From positions 1,240,001-1,304,000 of the forward strand of contig NC_009436.1 of assembly GCF_000016325.1 (NCBI RefSeq): DNA of 64,000 nt, read 5' to 3'. Under the pieces are notes generated by a model. The model did not search any database, was not told the DNA's origin, and was given only the letters and a program-made list of their open reading frames with translations. The DNA is from Enterobacter sp. 638. Lineage in GTDB: Bacteria; Pseudomonadota; Gammaproteobacteria; Enterobacterales; Enterobacteriaceae. The number at the start of each line of letters is the position of its first letter. Positions within the stretch are counted from its first letter, which is position 1. Positions 58,199 to 64,000 of the stretch are shown piece after piece. Position numbers and translations under genes: made by a program.

Positions 58199-59737
58199 TT
58201 AACGACGACGCTGGCGTAAACTCATGAGCAGCGCGCCAAAACCAAACAGCACTGTCAGGATCCACAGCGGCCAGTTACCGGTACGGGCGTACGGCGTCAG
58301 GCCAGTGGTCGGCGTGACTTTCGTGGTTAATACCGCACGGGTAAACTGCGGGATCATTGCCTGGATTTCGCCCTGCGGACCAATCACCGCGGTGATGCCG
58401 TTATTGGTGCTTCGCAGTAGCGGTCGGGCCAGTTCCAGCGAACGCATACGCGCCATCTGGAAGTGTTGCCATGGGCCAATCGACTTACCAAACCAGGCAT
58501 CATTCGAAATGGTCAGCAGATAATCGGTGTCCGGGCGGAAGTTGTCGCGGACCTGCTCGCCGAGAATGATTTCGTAGCAAATGGCAGGGGTCAGCGCTAA
58601 CCCATGCGCATGCAGCTGTGGCTGAACGTAGGGGCCGCGGCTAAACGACGACATCGGCAGATCGAAGAAGGGTGCCAACGGTCGCAGAATCGATTCCAGA
58701 GGGACAAATTCGCCAAACGGAACCAGATGGTTTTTGTTGTAGCGGTTGGTCGACTCGTAGCTGTACGGATTGTCTTTCCCGAGCGTAATGATGGTGTTGT
58801 AGGTGTCGTAACGGTTTTGCTTGTTCATCCGCGCGTCGACAATCCCGGTGATCAGGGTGCTATTACGGGCACGCAGCAGATCGTCCATCATGCTCAGAAA
58901 ACGTTGCTGATTGATTTCCAGATCCGGAATCGCAGATTCAGGCCAGATAATCAGCTGCGATTTACCCATCTCTTTTTGCGTCGCATCGAGATAGATTTTC
59001 AGGGTGTTAATCAGCTGATTCTCGTCCCACTTCAAGGACTGAGGGATATTGCCCTGCACCATAGACACCTGGGTGGCGCGTTCAGGCTCCAGCGTAAACC
59101 ACTGGATATAACGCAGTGGGAAGGGCAGTGCGAACAGCACAACCGCAACAACCAGCGGTTTCCAGTTACGTTTAATCAGCGCCAGAACGAGCAGGCCGCT
59201 GACCACCATCAGCAGGAAGTTGATCGCCTCAACGCCCATGACAGGTGCCAGCCCTTTCAATGGACCGTCAATCTGGCTGTAACCGAACTGGAGCCACGGG
59301 AACCCGGTTAAGACCCATCCGCGCAGGAATTCGGTGATTTGCCAGACGACAGGCGCAGCGATGGCTACGCGAATCCAGGTCGTTTTAGGCCACAGGCGAG
59401 AGAGAATGCCTGCATATAAACCGGTATACAGTGAAAGATAGGCGGCCAGCAGTACCACAAGGAACACGTTAACCGGCCCCGGCATTCCGCCAAACTGCGC
59501 GATACTGACGTACACCCAGTTGATGCCTGAACCGAACAGGCCAAGCCCCCAGAAGTAGCCGATTGCGGCGGCCTGTACCGGACGACGGTTAAGCGTTAAT
59601 CCTTGCAAACCCATCAGCGAAATAAGGGCTGCGGGCCAGATGTCGTAAGGAGAAAAAGCCAGCGTTCCGCTGGCTCCGAGTAACAGCGCCAGCAGCAAAC
59701 GTACGCGCTGGCGTTCAAATAATGGGGCAAATGCCAT
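58199..59737 (-). CDS. lnt: Apolipoprotein N-acyltransferase Lnt
   Basis: Inner-membrane enzyme of 512 residues, the E. coli length, that adds the third acyl chain to lipoproteins. Several N-terminal hydrophobic helices precede a nitrilase-type periplasmic domain. The catalytic triad is visible: Glu in [10 protein letters not shown] (about 267), Lys in [11 protein letters not shown] (about 335) and Cys387 in [11 protein letters not shown]-terminal helix closes the protein. It follows corC by five bases. Confidence 0.97.
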   Translation of the reverse strand: MAFAPLFERQRVRLLLALLLGASGTLAFSPYDIWPAALISLMGLQGLTLNRRPVQAAAIGYFWGLGLFGSGINWVYVSIAQFGGMPGPVNVFLVVLLAAYLSLYTGLYAGILSRLWPKTTWIRVAIAAPVVWQITEFLRGWVLTGFPWLQFGYSQIDGPLKGLAPVMGVEAINFLLMVVSGLLVLALIKRNWKPLVVAVVLFALPFPLRYIQWFTLEPERATQVSMVQGNIPQSLKWDENQLINTLKIYLDATQKEMGKSQLIIWPESAIPDLEINQQRFLSMMDDLLRARNSTLITGIVDARMNKQNRYDTYNTIITLGKDNPYSYESTNRYNKNHLVPFGEFVPLESILRPLAPFFDLPMSSFSRGPYVQPQLHAHGLALTPAICYEIILGEQVRDNFRPDTDYLLTISNDAWFGKSIGPWQHFQMARMRSLELARPLLRSTNNGITAVIGPQGEIQAMIPQFTRAVLTTKVTPTTGLTPYARTGNWPLWILTVLFGFGALLMSLRQRRR

Positions 59738-59742
59738 TTACA

Positions 59743-60621
59743 TTAGTCTTCCAGTTTTGGTACCGGGGAGTCGTCCGGCATTCTGACGTGAACCTGTATA
59801 ATACGGCGACTGTCGGCCATGGCGACCTTAAACTGGTAACCGTCGATTTCAACGGATTCGCCACGCGCAGGAAGATGACCAAACGCCTGCATCACCAAAC
59901 CACCGATGGTATCGACTTCTTCATCGCTGAAATGGGTGCCGAACGTCTCGTTGAACTCTTCAATAGAGGCCAGCGCACGCACGGTCCAGGTATGACGACT
60001 TAGCTGACGGAATTCGATATCGTCTTCTTCGTCATATTCGTCTTCAATTTCGCCGACAATCAGTTCGAGAATGTCTTCAATCGTAACAAGGCCAGAAACG
60101 CCGCCAAATTCATCGATAACAATCGCCATGTGGTAGCGTTGGGAGCGGAACTCTTTCAGCATGCGGTCAACACGCTTACTTTCCGGAACCACCACCGCCT
60201 GGCGTAACACTTTTTCCATGCTGAAGGCTTCGGAATCGCTGCGCATAAACGGCAGCAGATCTTTCGCCATCAGAATCCCTTCGATGTGATCTTTGTCTTC
60301 GCTGATGACAGGGAAACGCGAGTGGGCGGATTCGATAATGACATCGAGGCACTCGTCCAACGTTTGGTTGCGTTTCAGGGTAATCATCTGCGAGCGGGGG
60401 ATCATGATATCGCGAACGCGCTGGTCGGCGATGTCCATGACCCCTTCGAGCATTTCGCGCGTATCTTCGTCGATAAGATCGTTCTGCCCGGAATCACGAA
60501 TCAGCTCCAGAAGTTCATCACGATTTTTCGGTTCACCGTGGAAAAGCTGGCTCAGAATGAGGGAGAAAAATCCCTTCTTACTGGTTGTCGTGTCGCTACT
60601 GTGTGAATTGTCGTCGCTCAT
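59743..60621 (-). CDS. corC: CorC/YbeX CBS-domain protein
   Basis: Protein of 292 residues, the E. coli YbeX length, with two CBS domains (about residues 70-190; text [20 protein letters not shown] and [17 protein letters not shown]) and a C-terminal CorC_HlyC domain. It is linked to magnesium/cobalt efflux and to ribosome or lipid functions through its conserved place beside ybeY and lnt. I chose [16 protein letters not shown] as the start; a longer frame adds 13 residues. Confidence 0.95.
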   Translation of the reverse strand: MSDDNSHSSDTTTSKKGFFSLILSQLFHGEPKNRDELLELIRDSGQNDLIDEDTREMLEGVMDIADQRVRDIMIPRSQMITLKRNQTLDECLDVIIESAHSRFPVISEDKDHIEGILMAKDLLPFMRSDSEAFSMEKVLRQAVVVPESKRVDRMLKEFRSQRYHMAIVIDEFGGVSGLVTIEDILELIVGEIEDEYDEEDDIEFRQLSRHTWTVRALASIEEFNETFGTHFSDEEVDTIGGLVMQAFGHLPARGESVEIDGYQFKVAMADSRRIIQVHVRMPDDSPVPKLED

Positions 60622-60724
60622 GGCGTTTGTTAAGGGTTCTCTCGTCAGTGTAAAGCGCACCGCCGCAGGAAATATCCCTTTGCGGCGGCATGATTTGTCA
60701 GTTCAGCTATTGAAGCTTAACTGA

Positions 60725-61192
60725 CTATTCTTTCTCGGCAATGTACGGATCCTCATAGCCCAGAGCAAGCATTATCTCTGTCTCAAGGGATTCCATCTCT
60801 TCCGCTTCTTCGTCTTCGATATGATCGTAGCCAAGCAGATGCAGGCTACCGTGAATAACCATATGCGCCCAGTGCGCGTCGAGCGGTTTTTGCTGTTCTT
60901 TGGCTTCCTGTTCAACCACCTGGCGGCAGATGATCAAATCGCCCAGCAGCGGCAACTCAATACCTGGAGGCGCTTCAAACGGGAACGAGAGCACGTTGGT
61001 TGGCTTATCTTTCCCGCGATAGGTCAGGTTGAGCTCGTGGCTTTCTGCTTCATCCACCACACGAATCGTCACTTCTGACTCTTCCTGGAACTGGGGAATC
61101 ACCGCGTCCAGCCATTTCTGGAACTGACTCTCTTCCGGCAAACCGGAATTGTCTTCACATGCCAGCTGTAAATCGAGGATCACCTGACTCAT
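60725..61192 (-). CDS. ybeY: Endoribonuclease YbeY
   Basis: Metal-dependent RNase of 155 residues that acts in 16S rRNA 3' maturation and ribosome quality control. The zinc site is complete: His114, His118 and His124 in [27 protein letters not shown] (about 58-73) is the other conserved patch. It overlaps ybeZ by four bases, and the two are co-translated. Confidence 0.97.
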   Translation of the reverse strand: MSQVILDLQLACEDNSGLPEESQFQKWLDAVIPQFQEESEVTIRVVDEAESHELNLTYRGKDKPTNVLSFPFEAPPGIELPLLGDLIICRQVVEQEAKEQQKPLDAHWAHMVIHGSLHLLGYDHIEDEEAEEMESLETEIMLALGYEDPYIAEKE

Positions 61193-62235
61193 TTATTCTC
61201 TTGCTCCTGGGATTCGCGTTTGCGTTCCGCTGCCTGTTCTTCTTTACGTTTTTGCTCTGCTTCTTCCCACGCCTCATAGGCGTTAACGATGCGCGCTACC
61301 ACCGGATGGCGGACCACGTCTTCGCTGTTGAAGAAGTTAAAGCTGATTTCGTCTACATCCGCCAGCACTTCGATGGCGTGGCGCAGACCGGATTTCGTGC
61401 TGCGCGGCAGGTCGATCTGGGTAATATCGCCGGTAATCACTGCTTTCGAGTTGAAGCCAATACGCGTCAGGAACATCTTCATCTGTTCGATGGTGGTGTT
61501 CTGGCTTTCATCAAGAATAATAAATGCGTCATTCAGCGTACGGCCGCGCATATAAGCCAGCGGGGCGACTTCGATGACGTTTCGTTCAATCAGCTTTTCG
61601 ACTTTTTCAAAGCCCAGCATTTCGAACAGGGCATCATACAGCGGGCGGAGATACGGATCGACTTTCTGGCTCAAATCGCCGGGCAGGAAGCCCAGTTTTT
61701 CACCCGCTTCAACCGCAGGGCGGGTCAGCAGAATTCGACGAATGTCCTGGCGTTCCAGCGCATCCACCGCCGCCGCAACGGCCAGATAGGTTTTACCTGT
61801 ACCCGCAGGGCCGACGCCAAACGTGATGTCATGATCAAGAATGTTGGCGATGTACTGCGCCTGATTTGGCGTGCGTGGCTTGATGACGCCGCGCTTGGTT
61901 TTGATGTTAATCACTTTGCCGTATTCAGGCACGCTGTCCGCGCTCTGTTCCAGCACGCGTGCTTCTTTAATCGCGAGGTGAATTTTTTCTGGCTCAATAT
62001 CCTGCGTCTCTCCGCGCATCGGGGCGGTATCGACATAAAGGCTGCGCAGGATATCTGCCGCGGCGTTGACGCAGATGGTGCGTCCGGTGAGTTTGAAGTG
62101 ATTATCGCGACGATTGATTTCAATACCCAGACGTCGCTCCAGTTGTTTGATGTTGTCATCAAACGGCCCGCACAGGCTCAGCAGGCGAGCGTTGTCTGCT
62201 GGCTCAAGGGACATTTCACGCGTTTCTGTATTCAA
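61189..62235 (-). CDS. ybeZ: PhoH-like ATPase YbeZ
   Basis: PhoH-family nucleotide-binding protein of 348 residues (E. coli 346). N-terminal KH-like region, then Walker [14 protein letters not shown] (about residues 140-152) and Walker [15 protein letters not shown]. It is a partner of YbeY in RNA metabolism. The C-terminus is a charged coil ([17 protein letters not shown]). It lies 171 bases after miaB with a palindromic insert between them. Confidence 0.96.
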   Translation of the reverse strand: MNTETREMSLEPADNARLLSLCGPFDDNIKQLERRLGIEINRRDNHFKLTGRTICVNAAADILRSLYVDTAPMRGETQDIEPEKIHLAIKEARVLEQSADSVPEYGKVINIKTKRGVIKPRTPNQAQYIANILDHDITFGVGPAGTGKTYLAVAAAVDALERQDIRRILLTRPAVEAGEKLGFLPGDLSQKVDPYLRPLYDALFEMLGFEKVEKLIERNVIEVAPLAYMRGRTLNDAFIILDESQNTTIEQMKMFLTRIGFNSKAVITGDITQIDLPRSTKSGLRHAIEVLADVDEISFNFFNSEDVVRHPVVARIVNAYEAWEEAEQKRKEEQAAERKRESQEQENK

Positions 62236-62257
62236 ACTGTTCCTCTTAATGTGTGTA

Positions 62258-62295
62258 TTGCCGGACTGCGAAATGCAAATCCGGCCTACAGACGA
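62258..62295. repeat. REP-like palindrome between miaB and ybeZ
   Basis: GCCGGACTGCGAAATGCAAATCCGGC: stem GCCGGA/TCCGGC followed by CTACAGACG, the sequence of the common enterobacterial REP class. It is unlike the CTCTCCC family found elsewhere in the window. Confidence 0.65.
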
Positions 62296-62377
62296 GTCGT
62301 CATAACGAAATTATTCACGCCACAGATTAAAGGCGCAAGCTTATGCTTGCATATTGGGGACGCAGAAGGGAATTACA

Positions 62378-62400
62378 AGGCCTGCCAGACGGGCAGGCCT
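62378..62400 (-). terminator. Hairpin after miaB
   Basis: AGGCCTGCC/GGGCAGGCCT stem with an AGAC-containing loop, just downstream of the miaB stop. The T content after it on the minus strand is modest (CTTGTAATT), so it may be a weak terminator before ybeZ. Confidence 0.6.
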
Positions 62401-62406
62401 GACGCA

Positions 62407-63831
62407 TCACGGCTGATACACCACCGCGCCGGAATCATTTTCTTTGCGCGTACGGGCAATGACGGAGGCAGGTGTTTCCGCAACCCGCAGTCCCATCTGA
62501 TCTTCTGTACGGACCACTTTGCCACGCATGGAGTTGGTGAGCACTTCCAGAATTTCAATGTCGACAAACTTACCGATCATGTCCGGCGTGCCTTCAAAGT
62601 TGACCACGCGGTTGTTCTCGGTGCGGCCTGAAAGCTGCATAACGCTTTTACGCGACGTGCCTTCCACCAGAATACGTTGGGTCGTGCCAAGCATGCGACG
62701 GCTCCAGGCCGTAACCTGCTGGTTAATACGCTCCTGCAAAATGTACAAGCGCTGTTTCTTCTCTTCTTCCGGTACATCGTCAACCATATCGGCAGCAGGT
62801 GTTCCCGGACGCGCGGAGAAGATAAAGCTAAAGCTGACGTCGAAATTGATTTCCCCGATAAGCTTCATGGTGCGCTCAAAATCATCGGTCGTTTCGCCAG
62901 GGAAGCCGACGATAAAATCGGAACTTATCTGAATATCCGGGCGCGCTTCACGCAGCTTACGGATGATAGCTTTGTACTCCAGCACGGTATGGGTGCGGCC
63001 CATCAGGTTCAGCACGCGGTCAGAACCGCACTGGACCGGAAGGTGCAAGAAACTTACCAGCTCTGGGGTATCGCGATAAACGTCGATGATGTCATCCGTG
63101 AATTCGATCGGATGGCTGGTGGTAAAGCGCACGCGATCGATACCGTCGATAGCGGCAACCAGACGCAGCAGTTCGGCAAAAGTACCGATACTTCCATCGT
63201 AGTTTTCGCCGCGCCAGGCGTTAACGTTCTGTCCTAGCAGGTTAACTTCACGTACGCCTTGCGCCGCAAGCTGGGCGACTTCAAACAGGATGTCATCGCA
63301 CGGACGGCTGACTTCTTCGCCGCGGGTGTACGGCACCACGCAGTAGGTGCAGTATTTATTGCAGCCTTCCATGATAGAGACGAACGCGCTCGGCCCGTCT
63401 GCACGGGGCTCCGGCAGGCGGTCGAATTTTTCGATTTCCGGGAAGCTGACATCGACAACCGGGCTGCGGTCGCCGCGCACCGAGTTGATCATTTCCGGCA
63501 GGCGATGCAAGGTCTGCGGGCCAAATACGATATCAACGTAAGGGGAGCGGGTGCGAATCAGTTTGCCTTCTTGGGAGGCCACGCAACCGCCGACACCGAT
63601 GATCAGATCCGGATTTTTCTTTTTGAGAAGTTTCCAGCGGCCTAAAAGATGGAAGACTTTTTCCTGCGCTTTTTCACGAATTGAGCAGGTGTTAAGCAGC
63701 AGCACATCGGCTTCTTCTGCGAGTTCGGTCAGTTCATACCCGTGGGTCGCATTCAGCAGATCGGCCATCTTCGATGAATCGTATTCGTTCATCTGACAGC
63801 CCCAGGTTTTTATATGGAGTTTTTTAGTCAT
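62407..63831 (-). CDS. miaB: tRNA-2-methylthio-N6-isopentenyladenosine synthase MiaB
   Basis: Radical-SAM methylthiotransferase of 474 residues, the E. coli length. The auxiliary cluster cysteines are Cys12, Cys49 and Cys83 and the SAM cluster is in [17 protein letters not shown] (about 157-164). A TRAM domain closes the protein ([18 protein letters not shown]). I chose [12 protein letters not shown] as the start; a longer frame adds 28 residues. It is divergent from ubiF. Confidence 0.97.
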   Translation of the reverse strand: MTKKLHIKTWGCQMNEYDSSKMADLLNATHGYELTELAEEADVLLLNTCSIREKAQEKVFHLLGRWKLLKKKNPDLIIGVGGCVASQEGKLIRTRSPYVDIVFGPQTLHRLPEMINSVRGDRSPVVDVSFPEIEKFDRLPEPRADGPSAFVSIMEGCNKYCTYCVVPYTRGEEVSRPCDDILFEVAQLAAQGVREVNLLGQNVNAWRGENYDGSIGTFAELLRLVAAIDGIDRVRFTTSHPIEFTDDIIDVYRDTPELVSFLHLPVQCGSDRVLNLMGRTHTVLEYKAIIRKLREARPDIQISSDFIVGFPGETTDDFERTMKLIGEINFDVSFSFIFSARPGTPAADMVDDVPEEEKKQRLYILQERINQQVTAWSRRMLGTTQRILVEGTSRKSVMQLSGRTENNRVVNFEGTPDMIGKFVDIEILEVLTNSMRGKVVRTEDQMGLRVAETPASVIARTRKENDSGAVVYQP

Positions 63832-63967
63832 CGACTTGCTCAGGCTCAGGATTGCAAGCCGCGTATTGTAATGCTTTGGTGGGGTTGTGACCAGTATGAA
63901 GGTTGGCAGCCGCAAGGGCGTAAAAATCCGGTAAACTTAAGGGATTCTCTTAAAAGGATTATTGACC

Positions 63968-64000
63968 ATGACACTCCAACAAACCGAAATCGCCGTGGTC
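63968..64000 (+). CDS. ubiF: 3-demethoxyubiquinol hydroxylase UbiF, 5' end only
   Basis: The first eleven codons (MTLQQTEIAVV) before the window ends. The match to the UbiF N-terminus before its FAD-binding GGGMVG motif, and the place beside miaB, identify it. AAAAGGATT precedes the ATG by a suitable distance. UbiF hydroxylates the ring in ubiquinone synthesis under air. No more can be judged here. Confidence 0.85.
   Translation, partial: MTLQQTEIAVV

Noticed and set aside
61159..62631. 490-codon plus-strand frame opposite ybeZ and ybeY
   Set aside because: It lies wholly antisense to well-matched essential-type genes with complete motifs. Its translation is low-complexity and matches no family; long shadow frames are common in GC-rich codons.

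Overview
The window is chromosomal DNA from a gamma-proteobacterium of the family Enterobacteriaceae. Gene order, protein lengths and active-site positions follow the E. coli K-12 stretch from entE to ubiF very closely. Three things point to an Enterobacter/Lelliottia/Klebsiella-like host rather than E. coli: a complete methionine-salvage (mtn) block, an RND copper-efflux block, and many CCCTCTCCC...GGGAGAGGG palindromes (REP-like). No tRNA, rRNA, prophage, insertion sequence or CRISPR array was seen.

Layout. (1) 1-2386: end of the enterobactin operon (entE tail, entB, entA, entH), then a seven-unit REP array, then cstA and ybdD (pyruvate/peptide uptake in starvation). (2) 5481-6162: a RelE-type toxin/XRE antitoxin pair inserted tail to tail against ybdD, then an SDR oxidoreductase. 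(3) 7195-19589: a methionine-recycling island. hcxA (ybdH) and ybdL, which I recall as divergent neighbours in E. coli, are here separated by about 10 kb holding a sugar-type ABC importer, an LVIVD-repeat protein and mtnK, mtnA, mtnD, mtnC, mtnB. MetJ-like boxes lie in all three divergent promoter regions. The island can turn methylthioribose into methionine: kinase (MtnK), isomerase (MtnA), dehydratase (MtnB), enolase-phosphatase (MtnC), dioxygenase (MtnD), aminotransferase (YbdL). The importer is a good candidate for methylthioribose uptake. (4) 19967-28199: peroxide defence (ahpC, ahpF), uspG, rnk, an alpha/beta hydrolase, a flavin reductase-like protein, RNase I and dcuC. (5) 28200-34552: a copper/silver efflux operon in unusual order (Cys/His-rich protein, cusF, CzcC-like outer-membrane factor, cusB, cusA) with no local cusRS. 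(6) 34714-64000: a conserved housekeeping block: pagP, cspE, crcB, ybeM, tatE, lipoate synthesis (lipA, lipB), cell-wall elongation (dacA, rlpA, mrdB, mrdA), ribosome maturation (rlmH, rsfS), nadD, holA, lptE, leuS, ybeL, rihA, the gltIJKL glutamate/aspartate importer with the SroC RNA, lnt, corC, ybeY, ybeZ, miaB and the start of ubiF.

The most unusual points are these. leuS carries a roughly 260-bp low-GC segment that makes its editing domain 34 residues longer than in E. coli. The probable methylthioribose importer has an LVIVD partner of unknown function. The ahpC-ahpF gap holds a 113-bp duplicated element and two long hairpins. A 300-bp hairpin-rich element lies beside mtnK. Two small membrane-protein genes of 28-29 codons are unnamed.

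All identifications come from reading translated sequences against remembered families; no database search was run.
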